Positions 17,709 through 26,298 of a stretch of 64,000 nucleotides of DNA are shown in pieces (positions within the stretch are counted from its first letter, which is position 1; each line of letters starts with the position of its first letter). Under the pieces are notes generated by a model. That model had not been told where the DNA came from. It saw only the letters and a program-made list of their open reading frames with translations, and made no database searches. The stretch comes from DLAJ01 sp023663615 (lineage in GTDB: Bacteria > Bacillota > Clostridia > Lachnospirales > Lachnospiraceae): the NCBI GenBank assembly GCA_023663615.1, contig JAMPHA010000006.1, forward strand, positions 1 through 64,000, in the 5' to 3' direction. A program made the position numbers and the translations under genes.

Positions 17709-17748
17709 TTAGTTTTGTTTTACGTCAGGAAGGTCTCGAACTGACGTT
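17709..17748 (-). promoter_or_regulatory. Probable preQ1-I riboswitch upstream of queT
   Basis: Read on the minus strand: a 7-bp stem (ACGTCAG with CTGACGT) encloses a 12-nt loop beginning TTCGAG and is followed by the A-rich tail AAAACAAAACTAA, which runs straight into the AAGGAG ribosome-binding site. This is the compact H-type pseudoknot layout of preQ1-I aptamers, and the gene controlled fits. Occlusion of the ribosome-binding site on ligand binding is the expected mechanism. The loop departs from the usual TTCTAG by one base. Confidence 0.65.
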
Positions 17749-17760
17749 TTGAGAGAACAT

Positions 17761-17803
17761 AACGGCATTGCCGCATTCTGATTCAGAAAGCGGCAATGCC
17801 GTT
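17761..17803. terminator. Long perfect hairpin between queT and the small upstream gene
   Basis: A 14-bp perfect stem (AACGGCATTGCCGC and its complement) continues, after an A/A mismatch, into a further 5-bp stem with a 3-nt loop. There is no long T run on either side, so it is a weak intrinsic terminator or a processing/insulating structure. It lies right after the stop codon of the 76-aa minus-strand gene and upstream of the riboswitch. Confidence 0.55.
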
Positions 17804-17816
17804 CTTTCTAATGCGC

Positions 17817-18047
17817 TTAGTAATGGTACTCTCTTGGCTGGTAGAGGAAATTCTGCATTTTACTGTCCCGCCCGTAAACGGTCGTCAGATAATGCAGGGG
17901 AACCGGCTCGTAATCCTGCGCCGCGGATTCCAAGGTTGTCGAAAATGACTGTCCGGATTTTCTGCGTTTCGGATACGGATGAGAAGAAGGCTGCCTGTCC
18001 CGTTTGGCTCTACCGATCCCGGAAACTGCCATTACCGCGTTCACCAT
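17817..18047 (-). CDS. Small uncharacterised protein, start codon uncertain
   Basis: From the first ATG (18047) the protein is 76 aa, basic in the middle and ending YLTTVYGRDSKMQNFLYQ plus a short Tyr/His tail. No family recognised, no membrane segment. An excellent Shine-Dalgarno sequence (CCAAGGAGGG, 18090-18081) lies 33 nt before that ATG, too far to serve it. In-frame codons between read (I)AVNGISSIF, so translation may begin at a non-AUG codon (ATC at 18077-18075), adding ten residues. Followed by a strong hairpin. Confidence 0.55.
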   Translation of the reverse strand: MVNAVMAVSGIGRAKRDRQPSSHPYPKRRKSGQSFSTTLESAAQDYEPVPLHYLTTVYGRDSKMQNFLYQPREYHY

Positions 18048-18195
18048 GAAAATACTTGAAATTCCGTTTACTGCGATGATCCCTCCTTGGATGCGTATTT
18101 CAACAGTGTATGACGCCGATATAAAATTTTCTTCTCACTTTATATTTCGTCCCGCGCCGCCGGATTGTTTAGCGCTGTTATAAAAAAGTTTCGCC

Positions 18196-19383
18196 TTAGC
18201 GGGAGTCGGCCTTATATTTTGTGACGAGCGCCTGGATACGATCATTCGGATTCAAAAGATCGCTGATCGAGGAATCATGATTTAGGGTGTCGATCAGGTA
18301 GGCGATATATTTGCTCATGTCACAGTTGATGTAATAGGGCTTGGAGAGCAGTTCGGGCGTCTGGTAGATCAGGTTTGTCGTCAGTACCCGGTCAATGATG
18401 CCGTTCTCATAAGCTGCGTCAAATTTCGCAAGACCGTTTGTGAAAAGCCCGAAGGTGGCGAAAACAAAAATGCGTCCTGCCTTGCGCTTTTTTAACTCCG
18501 TCGCGACATCAAGCATACTGTCGCCGGAGGAGATCATGTCGTCGATGATGACCATGTCCTTGCCCTCCACGTCCGAACCGAGAAATTCATGCGCAACGAT
18601 CGGATTCTTGCCGTTGACGATCTGCGTATAATCGCGCCGTTTGTAGAACATACCCATATCCAGTCCAAGGACATTGGCGATATAGATAGCGCGGCTCATG
18701 CCGCCTTCGTCAGGGCTGATGACCATCATATGATCGGAATCGATCCTTAAGTCGTCCACATTGCGGAGGAGTCCCTTGATAAACTGGTAAGCCGGCTGCA
18801 CGGTCTCAAAGCCGTGAAGCGGGATCGCGTTCTGCACACGCGGATCGTGCGCATCAAAGGTGATGATGTTGTCCACGCCCATGCCGACGAGTTCCTGAAG
18901 CGCGATCGCACAGTCTAAGGATTCGCGGGACGTCCGCTTATGCTGGCGGCTCTCATAGAGGAACGGCATGATGACGGTGATCCGTCTTGCCTTTCCGCCG
19001 ACAGCGGCGATGATCCGTTTGAGATCCTGAAAATGATCGTCGGGCGACATGTGGTTTTCATAGCCGCTCAACGGATAGGTGAGACTGTAATTGGCGACGT
19101 CCACGAGAAGGTAGAGATCGGTCCCGCGAACGGATTCTAAGATCACGCCCTTTGCCTCGCCGGATCCGAAACGGGGCACCCGCGCGCCCAGAATATAGGA
19201 ATCGCGCTGATAACCTGCGAAAGCAAGGGAGTCCTTGTGCTCGCTCTCGCGCTCCGTCCGCCATTTTACCAAGTAGTAATCCACCTTTTCGCCGAGGGAC
19301 TTGCAGCCCTCAAGCGGAATGATGCCGAGAGAGCCGACGGGGATGGTTTCGAGGTTTCTTTTTTCCTCTCGCTTTGTTGTCAT
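18196..19383 (-). CDS. prs: Ribose-phosphate pyrophosphokinase (long PRPP synthetase)
   Basis: The enzyme makes PRPP from ribose 5-phosphate and ATP for nucleotide, His and Trp synthesis. The PRPP/phosphate loop MVIIDDMISSGDSM and the pyrophosphate-region FLYESRQHKRTSRES are clear. At 395 aa it is about 80 residues longer than the classical enzyme, with an extra N-terminal block, so it represents a divergent Prs subgroup. ATG 19383 follows GTGAGG by 6 nt; an upstream in-frame ATG (19452) would lie inside dnaC. It is the third gene of a dnaD-dnaC-prs operon, 8 nt after dnaC. Confidence 0.9.
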   Translation of the reverse strand: MTTKREEKRNLETIPVGSLGIIPLEGCKSLGEKVDYYLVKWRTERESEHKDSLAFAGYQRDSYILGARVPRFGSGEAKGVILESVRGTDLYLLVDVANYSLTYPLSGYENHMSPDDHFQDLKRIIAAVGGKARRITVIMPFLYESRQHKRTSRESLDCAIALQELVGMGVDNIITFDAHDPRVQNAIPLHGFETVQPAYQFIKGLLRNVDDLRIDSDHMMVISPDEGGMSRAIYIANVLGLDMGMFYKRRDYTQIVNGKNPIVAHEFLGSDVEGKDMVIIDDMISSGDSMLDVATELKKRKAGRIFVFATFGLFTNGLAKFDAAYENGIIDRVLTTNLIYQTPELLSKPYYINCDMSKYIAYLIDTLNHDSSISDLLNPNDRIQALVTKYKADSR

Positions 19384-19391
19384 GAAGAGCC

Positions 19392-20363
19392 TCACTTTCT
19401 GGATAGTTGTCTTTTTTTGTACATTCTGATGTCGGGACCGCTTAACTTGCACACCTCATAGCTGCTCATGATCCGGGAGAATATGCGCTCGGAATAGCGA
19501 TCCGTCAACTCCTGTAAGGAGAGATTGGTCGAGATCACCGTTGCTTTTTTACGGATATGCCGCTCGTTTAAGCACGAAAATAACTGTGTGGCGACAAAGG
19601 AATTGGTGAGCTCCGTTCCGAGATCGTCGATGATGAGCAGATCGCATTGGAACAGGTCGTCCAAAAATCCGGAAAGCTCTCCGCGGTTCTCGCGCTGAAA
19701 GGCATATCGCGATAGTTCGTTAAACAATCTGGTCGCACTGAAATAGATAACAAGATTACCCTTTTCGATCAGCTCTTTCGCAACGCAGCCCGAGAGAAAG
19801 GATTTCCCCGTCCCTACTGTACCATAAAAAAAGAGATTGTGGTAGTCGGAATTAAAGTTCTTAATAAAATTCCTGCATGTTGTCACCGCGTTCCGGAAGC
19901 GCGTTAAGTCCTCGCCCTCATAAAATTCGTAGGAGAGCGCGTCGAAATTATCCTGTTTTAAGAGCTCGCGGATGCCGGATTGTTCATATAAAAGGGAGAC
20001 GGACGCCTGCCGGAAACAGGCGCATTTTGCGCCGTCGATGTAGCCGGTATCCTTGCAATGCGGACAGGTATATCGGATAGAAAGATAATCCGCAGGGTAG
20101 CCGCTGCGGGATAGCAGATTTGCTTTTTTTGCCCGGATGAGCGCGATGTCTTCGGAAATGCGCCGTGCCTCCCCGCTTCGTTCGTCGAGCAGGCAGTCTG
20201 CTTTTTTCAAAAAAAGAGCCGACTCCTCGCGTTCGAGCGCTTCGTATGCGGGAAGCGCTTCGCGGACTTCGGCAAGACGGGCGTCGCGCTCGCGCCAGTG
20301 CGCAAGCTGCCGCTCGTCGTAGATTCGAATGATGGAATCGTATTGGGAATTGGATAACGCCAC
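19392..20363 (-). CDS. dnaC: DnaC/DnaI-type helicase-loader ATPase
   Basis: A 323-aa AAA+ protein that loads the replicative helicase. Walker A is GTVGTGKSFLSG, Walker B is LLIIDDLGTE, and the N-terminal part has a zinc-binding-like CPHCKDTGYIDGAKCACF cluster as in DnaC/DnaI. The C-terminal SERIFSRIMSSYEV carries the sensor-2-like arginine. It lies 11 nt downstream of the dnaD gene and 8 nt before prs, all on the minus strand. Confidence 0.9.
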   Translation of the reverse strand: MALSNSQYDSIIRIYDERQLAHWRERDARLAEVREALPAYEALEREESALFLKKADCLLDERSGEARRISEDIALIRAKKANLLSRSGYPADYLSIRYTCPHCKDTGYIDGAKCACFRQASVSLLYEQSGIRELLKQDNFDALSYEFYEGEDLTRFRNAVTTCRNFIKNFNSDYHNLFFYGTVGTGKSFLSGCVAKELIEKGNLVIYFSATRLFNELSRYAFQRENRGELSGFLDDLFQCDLLIIDDLGTELTNSFVATQLFSCLNERHIRKKATVISTNLSLQELTDRYSERIFSRIMSSYEVCKLSGPDIRMYKKRQLSRK

Positions 20364-20374
20364 GAAAAGCCTCC

Positions 20375-21541
20375 TTAGTTGCTTACGATCTCTTTTTCCA
20401 GCTCGTCAAAATCATAGGTGTTCTGCCGGAACTGATTGAAGTTATTGGAACTGCTGCTGCGGGCGGGCGCGCCGTTTGCGGCGGCAGCCGAACATGCGCG
20501 GTGCGACTGATCCAGCGCGGAAACATCGGCTTTGCTCTGCACATTCTGCTTGCGCCAGCTTGTGAGGATTCCGTCGGTATATTCAAAGCGGTGCTTGTCA
20601 GTCGCCAGCACCGTGCGGTTACATGCCTCGGTGATCAGATCGAGTGAAAAGGCGTAGTCCTTTGTCCATTTGCGTATGTATGCGAGTTCCCGCTCCGTCG
20701 GATTGCTGTTTTTGCCGAGCGCGCGCATAACGCCGTATACGGTACGGTCATAGCGCGCACAGTACCGTGCGGCTTCCTTCGGAGAGGTGATCTGATTTTC
20801 CGCCCATGTGATACCGACGCGTTCAATGTAACGGAAGTCTTTCTTGTCGCGCTCCACACAATACTGGATCAGGTAATCGATCAGATCGTTGGAAAAGTGC
20901 AGCGTGTCCGACAAAAAAAGAATGGACGCAACATTGGACTGCGAGAGCGGTCTGCCGATATAGGTCTGAATGGCAAACATGAGCTGCTTTGTATCCTCGC
21001 GCTTTTGGAACGCGCTCAGTCTGTCAAGAGAATAGACAGGCTTTTCAAAGACAGGCTCTGACGCAGGCACTTCCGGTGCCGTGCCCTTATGGAGGGCAAT
21101 GATCTCCGCGCCGGTGTTCTGCCGGTCGTCCGGGATTGTCTGGCGCGGATCGGCGAGAGACTGTCCGCCGTTTTCGTCCGTTCGGCGCGGAGCTGCGAGG
21201 GGGAGTCCGACGTTCCCGTCTGCCTGCCGGGGATCCGCGGAAAGCTCGGAAAGATGCTCGATGCGGATGCCGCAGATATTTTTGTTCTCGTCGTGCTGCA
21301 AAAAAAGCAGGTGCTTTTTTTCCCAGTAACGCAGAGCGCGTCTGACATCCTGTTCCGTGTAATTAAAAACGTCCGCAATATCGGAAATACCCGTCGCTTT
21401 ATGCGCACTCATCGTGCGTAAAAGATAAAGATAGATCTTGATCTGCGCGTCGTTTGCCTCTACCAGATATTCGTCGATAAAACGGTTCGGAACCAGTGTA
21501 TGACTGGTATAATTGCTCTGAGAAACCGTGAAAGTGTTCAT
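20375..21541 (-). CDS. dnaD: DnaD-domain replication initiation protein
   Basis: 388 aa. Residues 1-100 form a winged-helix-like domain (DAQIKIYLYLLRTMSAHK, ISDIADVFNYTEQDVRRAL). Residues about 215-330 form a DnaB_2/DnaD helical domain ending in YIRKWTKDYAFSLDLITEA, the YxxxIxxW-type DNA-binding region. The family remodels origin DNA before helicase loading, consistent with the downstream dnaC. The middle (about 110-190) is a Gln/Asp/Arg-rich linker with imperfect ADPRQ repeats. ATG 21541 follows CAGGTG. The frame remains open for another 190 codons upstream, but that stretch is antisense to murC and not protein-like. Confidence 0.88.
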   Translation of the reverse strand: MNTFTVSQSNYTSHTLVPNRFIDEYLVEANDAQIKIYLYLLRTMSAHKATGISDIADVFNYTEQDVRRALRYWEKKHLLFLQHDENKNICGIRIEHLSELSADPRQADGNVGLPLAAPRRTDENGGQSLADPRQTIPDDRQNTGAEIIALHKGTAPEVPASEPVFEKPVYSLDRLSAFQKREDTKQLMFAIQTYIGRPLSQSNVASILFLSDTLHFSNDLIDYLIQYCVERDKKDFRYIERVGITWAENQITSPKEAARYCARYDRTVYGVMRALGKNSNPTERELAYIRKWTKDYAFSLDLITEACNRTVLATDKHRFEYTDGILTSWRKQNVQSKADVSALDQSHRACSAAAANGAPARSSSSNNFNQFRQNTYDFDELEKEIVSN

Positions 21542-21698
21542 GCCGTCACCTGCTTTTGCTTCTATCGTAGTGAAATAGGGAAATTGTATAAAATTTTGAA
21601 GTGGAAACGAAGCTAGTATAACACAACATGGCAAAAATAGGAACAGGGCAAATTGCCGAAATAAAAACGACGTCCGTGTCAGAAATCCGATGTGAAAA

Positions 21699-21813
21699 TT
21701 GTGGATATTGTGGATGGGAGCCTGCTTGTCCCGCGGAACGGGAAACGGATGAAAAAAATATCCACAGTTTTTCACGGCGTTTTTAACGGAAAAAATGTGG
21801 ATATTGTGGACGA
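21699..21813. promoter_or_regulatory. Cluster of five DnaA-box-like sites between murC and dnaD
   Basis: Near-matches to TTATCCACA (or its complement TGTGGATAA) lie at 21700-21708, 21709-21717, 21758-21766, 21796-21804 and 21805-21813. Three differ at one position (TGTGGATAT form). The first and fourth form part of an identical 15-mer, TGTGGATATTGTGGA. They sit in the only long non-coding gap of this region, just upstream of the replication-initiation operon. Confidence 0.5.
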
Positions 21814-23193
21814 TCAATCTTTTAAGAGCATTTCGCCAATATTTACAACGTCTCCGGCGCCCATAGTTATCAACAAATCGCCGTTTATGCAATTTTCTCG
21901 GATAAACGAGACGATCTGGGAAAAATCTCCCGGACAGTCGCAGGGGACATGGAGCGCCTGCAATTCTGTCTGAAGCGTTTGAGAGCTGATCCCAAGTGTG
22001 TCGGTCTCGCGGGCGGCGTAAATATCCGCAAGGACGACATGGTCGGCCAAAGAGAGCGCCCGCGCGAATTCTTTTAAGAAGGTCTTGGTGCGCGTGTAGG
22101 TATGAGGCTGGAAAACGCACCAGATCCGCTTGTGCGGGTAATGCTTCGCGGCGCGCAGAGTTGCAGTAATTTCTGTAGGGTGATGCGCATAATCATCTAT
22201 TATGGTAACGCCGTTCATGTTTCCTTTATATTCAAAGCGCCGGCTTGTTCCGGTAAAATCGAAAAGAGCCCGGACGGCGGTCTCATCAGAAATGCCGAGC
22301 ACGCCGGCAAGTGCGAGCGCGGCGAGAGAGTTTAGAACGTTGTGCTCGCCGGGAACTTTAAGGGCAATGGGAAGCGCGTCCTGATCTTTGCGGACGAGCG
22401 TATAGGAAGCGCAGCCGTATTCGTCATAGGAAAGCGCGCGGTAGGAATAATCGCACGTTTCCGTGCTGCCGAACGTGACGACTTTGCAGGAAAGATCCCG
22501 TACCAATTCCTCATAGCCGGGGATGGACGCGTGAATGATCAATACGCCGTCAGCGGGCAGAAGGGAGGCGAACCGATGGAAAGAATCACGGATTTCTTCT
22601 ATATTATGAAAGAAATCCATATGATCTTCCTCCACGTTGAGGATGATGCCGATGCGCGGGAAAAAGCTTAAAAAGCTGTTGGTATACTCGCAGGCCTCGG
22701 TCAAAAAGATGTCGGAATGACCGATGCGGAAATTGGAATGATTCTCTTTTAAGATGCCGCCGATCGAGATGGTCGGATCGGTATCCGCATGCAGCAGGAT
22801 GGACGAAATCATGGAGGTAGTCGTCGTCTTGCCGTGCGTACCGCTGACGGCAATGGGAGTGGAGTAACATTTCATGATCTGTCCGAGCAGCTGCGCGCGT
22901 GTGAGCATCGGGAGTCCCGCTTCCTTTGCGGCGGCAAATTCCGGATTGTCCGCATGGATCGCGGCGGTATATACGACGAGCGCCGGAGCGGGGGACAGGT
23001 TTGCTGCGCACTGTCCGATATGGATGACGGCGCCTTTTTTAGCCAGTTCATCGGTGAGCGCGGAGGCTTTTGCGTCCGAGCCGGACACGGAAAAACCTTT
23101 CGCGAGTAAAAGCTCGGCAAGCCCGCTCATGCTGATGCCGCCGATGCCGATAAAATGAATATGAATGGGAGTCCGAAAATCAATTTGATACAT
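21814..23193 (-). CDS. murC: UDP-N-acetylmuramate--L-alanine ligase
   Basis: A cytoplasmic Mur ligase that adds the first residue of the peptidoglycan stem peptide using ATP. It shows the N-terminal Rossmann motif HFIGIGGISMSGLAE, the P-loop SGTHGKTTTTSM, the central ILNVEEDHMDFF and the C-terminal DDYAHHPTEI. The length of 459 aa is normal. ATG 23193 follows AGGAAG by 7 nt. Confidence 0.96.
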   Translation of the reverse strand: MYQIDFRTPIHIHFIGIGGISMSGLAELLLAKGFSVSGSDAKASALTDELAKKGAVIHIGQCAANLSPAPALVVYTAAIHADNPEFAAAKEAGLPMLTRAQLLGQIMKCYSTPIAVSGTHGKTTTTSMISSILLHADTDPTISIGGILKENHSNFRIGHSDIFLTEACEYTNSFLSFFPRIGIILNVEEDHMDFFHNIEEIRDSFHRFASLLPADGVLIIHASIPGYEELVRDLSCKVVTFGSTETCDYSYRALSYDEYGCASYTLVRKDQDALPIALKVPGEHNVLNSLAALALAGVLGISDETAVRALFDFTGTSRRFEYKGNMNGVTIIDDYAHHPTEITATLRAAKHYPHKRIWCVFQPHTYTRTKTFLKEFARALSLADHVVLADIYAARETDTLGISSQTLQTELQALHVPCDCPGDFSQIVSFIRENCINGDLLITMGAGDVVNIGEMLLKD

Positions 23194-23238
23194 GAAAGCA
23201 CTTCCTATCGCAAATAATAATGAACAGATTCTGTGGCT

Positions 23239-23267
23239 ATTATATATCTATTAAGGAAAAAACTCAA
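23239..23267 (-). promoter_or_regulatory. Promoter of murC
   Basis: On the minus strand, TTGAGT (23267-23262) and TATAAT (23244-23239) are separated by 17 bp, placing the transcription start about 40 nt before the murC ATG. Confidence 0.65.
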
Positions 23268-23378
23268 ATAGATATTCCAAAATGAAAAAAATGCATAATG
23301 AAAAAGCGAAAAAAATGAGAACATGTCAAAAATGTTCACAATTTTTTTGAAAAAAAGAGCAGTTTTTTGTAAATTATA

Positions 23379-23407
23379 TTCACTTTCCGATAAGGGTGTG
23401 CTATAAT
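23379..23407 (+). promoter_or_regulatory. Promoter of glgCD
   Basis: TTCACT (23379-23384), 17-bp spacer, and an extended -10 TGCTATAAT (TATAAT at 23402-23407). The leader to glgC is about 45 nt. Confidence 0.65.
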
Positions 23408-23459
23408 GGAAACAATAACGGTACTATTTTACTAGATTATATAAAAACGAGGTGATGTC

Positions 23460-24728
23460 ATGATTAAGAAGGAAATGATTGCCATGCTGCTCGCAGGTGG
23501 TCAGGGCAGCAGATTGGGAGTATTGACCGCAAAAGTGGCGAAACCGGCCGTTTCTTTTGGCGGGAAGTACAGGATTATTGATTTTCCGCTGAGCAACTGT
23601 ATCAATTCGGGCGTTGATACGGTGGGTGTATTGACGCAGTACCAGCCGCTGAGGCTGAACACGCATATCGGTATTGGTATTCCGTGGGATTTAGACAGGA
23701 ATGTCGGCGGCGTGACGGTGCTTCCGCCGTATGAGAAGAGCACGAACACGGAGTGGTATACCGGAACAGCGAACGCGATTTATCAGAACATTGACTACAT
23801 GGAGAATTACAATCCGGAGTATGTGCTCATCCTTTCGGGCGACCACATTTACAAGATGGATTACGAGGTGATGCTCGATTTCCATAAGAAGAACGGCGCG
23901 GAGGTCACGATCGCGGCGATGCCGGTTCCGATGGAGGAGGCAAAGCGCTTCGGTATTGTCATCACGGATGAAAACCGCAAGATCGTTGACTTTGAGGAGA
24001 AGCCGGAAAATCCGCGCAGCAATCTTGCGTCCATGGGTATCTATATCTTTAATTGGAAGACGCTGCGGGAGGCGCTCATCGCGAAGGCGGAGCAGCCGGC
24101 GCTTGACTTCGGCAAGCATGTCATTCCGTACTGCCATGAGAACGGCGCGCCCATGTATGCCTATGAGTTTAACGGCTATTGGAAGGATGTCGGAACCCTC
24201 AACTCCTATTGGGAGGCGAACATGGAGCTGATCGACATTGTTCCGGAGTTCAATCTCTATGAGGAGTATTGGAAGATTTATACAAAGAACAACCAGCTCT
24301 CTCCGCAGTATATCTCAGGGGAAAGCGTTGTGGAGCGAAGCCTGATCGGTGAGGGCTCTGAGATTTATGGCAAAGTATACAATTCCGTGATCGGCTGCGG
24401 CGTGAAGATTGGTAAGGATACCATTGTGCGGGATTCCATTATCATGAATGACACGGTGATCGGCGACGGCTGTGAAGTGAATAAAGGTATCATTGCCGAG
24501 AATGTGACGGTCGGCAACGGGGTAAAACTCGGCGTCGGCGGGGAAGCGGAAAACGATACGATGCCCCATATCTACAACCACGGGATCACGACGATCGGCG
24601 AGCGGTCGGTCGTGCCGGATAACGTCAGCGTAGGAAAGAATACGGTAATTGCAGGTGTGACAGCGAAGGAAGATTATCCGGACGGCGTTCTTGCAAGCGG
24701 TAAATCTCTGATTAAGGCAGGTGACTGA
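23460..24728 (+). CDS. glgC: Glucose-1-phosphate adenylyltransferase, catalytic subunit
   Basis: Forms ADP-glucose from glucose 1-phosphate and ATP, the committed step of bacterial glycogen synthesis. The nucleotidyltransferase loop LAGGQGSRLGVLTAKVAKPAV is complete (shown here as GGQGSRL and KVAKPAV), with SGDHIYKMDY carrying the metal Asp and the EEKP motif. The C-terminal third is a left-handed beta-helix (hexapeptide repeats). 422 aa, ATG after GAGGTG. It is followed 2 nt later by glgD. Confidence 0.95.
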   Translation: MIKKEMIAMLLAGGQGSRLGVLTAKVAKPAVSFGGKYRIIDFPLSNCINSGVDTVGVLTQYQPLRLNTHIGIGIPWDLDRNVGGVTVLPPYEKSTNTEWYTGTANAIYQNIDYMENYNPEYVLILSGDHIYKMDYEVMLDFHKKNGAEVTIAAMPVPMEEAKRFGIVITDENRKIVDFEEKPENPRSNLASMGIYIFNWKTLREALIAKAEQPALDFGKHVIPYCHENGAPMYAYEFNGYWKDVGTLNSYWEANMELIDIVPEFNLYEEYWKIYTKNNQLSPQYISGESVVERSLIGEGSEIYGKVYNSVIGCGVKIGKDTIVRDSIIMNDTVIGDGCEVNKGIIAENVTVGNGVKLGVGGEAENDTMPHIYNHGITTIGERSVVPDNVSVGKNTVIAGVTAKEDYPDGVLASGKSLIKAGD

Positions 24729-24730
24729 AT

Positions 24731-25849
24731 ATGAAAGCGATAGGAATCATTTTAGCGGGCGGTAATAATCACAGAATGAAGGAACTGACACAGAAGCGCG
24801 CAATCTCGGCAATGCCGATTGCGGGAAGCTACCGCGGAATTGACTTTGCGCTGAGCAACATGACGAATTCCGGTATCCAGAGAGTCGCGGTGTTCACCCA
24901 ATATAACGCGAGAAGCTTAAACGAACATTTGAGCTCGTCCAAGTGGTGGGATTTCGGGCGCAAGCAGGGCGGTCTGTCCGTACTCGCCCCGACGGTGACC
25001 TCCGAGAACAGCAGCTGGTACCGCGGCACGGCGGATGCGATCTGGCAGAATCTTTCTTATCTCAAGAATGCGCACGAGCCGTATGTTGTCATCACATCGG
25101 GCGACTGCGTTTACAAGATGGATTATAATAAGATGCTGGAGTACCACATTGAGAAAAAAGCGGACATCACGGTCGTGGTAAAGGACATGCCGGAGGGCGC
25201 AAATGTGGAGCGCTACGGAACGGTCAAGATGAACGAGGACTGCCGGATCGAGGAGTTTGAGGAAAAGCCGCTGATGGCGAAGTCCAGCACGATTTCGTGC
25301 GGTATCTATATTATCAGAAGGCGTCAGCTCATCGAGCTGATCGAGCGTTCCGCCATGGAGGAGCGGGTGGATTTCGTCAGGGATATTCTGATCCGGTATA
25401 AGAATATCAAGCGCATCTACGGATACAAGACGAAGGATTACTGGAGCAACATTGCGAGTGTCGATGATTATTTCAGGACCAATATGGATTTCTTAAAGCC
25501 GGAGATCCGTCAATATTTCTTTGGGGAATATCCGAATATTTACTCCAAGGTGGATGACCTTCCGCCGGCAAAATATAATGTCGGCATGAGCGTGAAGAAC
25601 AGTCTGATCTCCAGCGGCAGCATTATCAACGGCACGGTGGAAGATTCCGTCGTCTTTAAGGAAGTATATATCGGTAACAACTGTTATATTAAGAATTCCA
25701 TCATACTCAATGATGTGTATATCGGGGATAATACGCATATTGAGAATTGTATTGTGGAAGGTCATGACACCATCAGAGCCAATTCCTATTACAAAGGCGA
25801 CGACGGTATCAGGGTTGTTATTGAGAACAGTGAGAGATATGTATTGTAA
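24731..25849 (+). CDS. glgD: Glucose-1-phosphate adenylyltransferase, GlgD regulatory subunit
   Basis: A 372-aa paralogue of GlgC. The start LAGGNNHRMKELTQKRAISAMP departs from the catalytic G-G-x-G-x-R-L loop, as in GlgD proteins, which have little activity alone and modify GlgC in a heterotetramer. The C-terminal beta-helix is present (IGNNCYIKNSIILNDVYIG). The 2-nt gap to glgC implies coupled expression. Confidence 0.92.
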   Translation: MKAIGIILAGGNNHRMKELTQKRAISAMPIAGSYRGIDFALSNMTNSGIQRVAVFTQYNARSLNEHLSSSKWWDFGRKQGGLSVLAPTVTSENSSWYRGTADAIWQNLSYLKNAHEPYVVITSGDCVYKMDYNKMLEYHIEKKADITVVVKDMPEGANVERYGTVKMNEDCRIEEFEEKPLMAKSSTISCGIYIIRRRQLIELIERSAMEERVDFVRDILIRYKNIKRIYGYKTKDYWSNIASVDDYFRTNMDFLKPEIRQYFFGEYPNIYSKVDDLPPAKYNVGMSVKNSLISSGSIINGTVEDSVVFKEVYIGNNCYIKNSIILNDVYIGDNTHIENCIVEGHDTIRANSYYKGDDGIRVVIENSERYVL

Positions 25850-25919
25850 GAAAAGCAGATACGGGGGGAGTCTGCTGAGGTTTTAAGGTTTTTGGTAAGG
25901 AACAAAGGGGGATTGCGAA

Positions 25920-26192
25920 ATGAACATTACAGATGTCCGAGTCAGGAAGATTACCAAAGAGGGCAAAATGAAAGCGATCGTGTCCATTACGATCGACAAC
26001 GAATTTGTCATTCATGACATTAAGGTGATCGAGGGGGAGAAAGGAATGTTTATCGCCATGCCGAGCAAGAAGGCGGCGGACGGCGAATACCGCGATATTG
26101 CCCATCCGATCAATTCGGATACGCGGGATCAGATCCAGAGGATCATTTTGGAACGCTATGAGCAGGCGCTGTTGATTCCGGATGAGGAATAA
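25920..26192 (+). CDS. spoVG: SpoVG, RNA-binding regulatory protein
   Basis: A 90-aa protein beginning ITDVRVRKITKEGKMKAIVS, with FIAMPSKK and the C-terminal DIAHPIN helix region typical of SpoVG. The family binds RNA and DNA and affects sporulation, division and virulence gene expression in Firmicutes. An AAAGGGGG site lies upstream. In the 70-nt gap after glgD an imperfect AGCAGA/TCTGCT hairpin is visible. A perfect terminator hairpin begins one base after the stop codon. Confidence 0.95.
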   Translation: MNITDVRVRKITKEGKMKAIVSITIDNEFVIHDIKVIEGEKGMFIAMPSKKAADGEYRDIAHPINSDTRDQIQRIILERYEQALLIPDEE

Positions 26193-26193
26193 A

Positions 26194-26247
26194 AAAGACT
26201 TCCGCGAAAGCGGAAGTCTTTCAAAGAAATGCCTGCGGCATTTCTTT
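26194..26247. terminator. Paired hairpins after spoVG (first copy of a two-hairpin element)
   Basis: Hairpin 1 (26194-26221) has a perfect 12-bp stem, AAAGACTTCCGC, with a GAAA loop. Hairpin 2 (26223-26247) has a perfect 11-bp stem, AAAGAAATGCC, with a TGC loop. Both end in T runs and begin with A runs, so they can terminate in either direction. The same pair occurs in inverse order and orientation at 55820-55876. Confidence 0.8.
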
Positions 26248-26298
26248 TGAGATCATGCGCAAATTCTTTCAGGCTGTGAGAAATCCTATAAGAAATAA

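Noticed and set aside
21699..21813. Chromosomal replication origin
   Set aside because: DnaA-like boxes are present, but there is no dnaA/dnaN, no AT-rich unwinding region, and genes on both sides are not origin genes.
21542..22120. Long N-terminal extension of the DnaD protein
   Set aside because: The frame stays open but runs through the non-coding gap and antisense to murC, and a good ribosome-binding site stands at the 21541 start.
23319..23337. LexA (SOS) site GAACAT...ATGTTC upstream of glgC
   Set aside because: The arms are 7 bp apart, whereas the Firmicute LexA box has GAAC and GTTC separated by only four bases. Neighbouring genes are not SOS genes.
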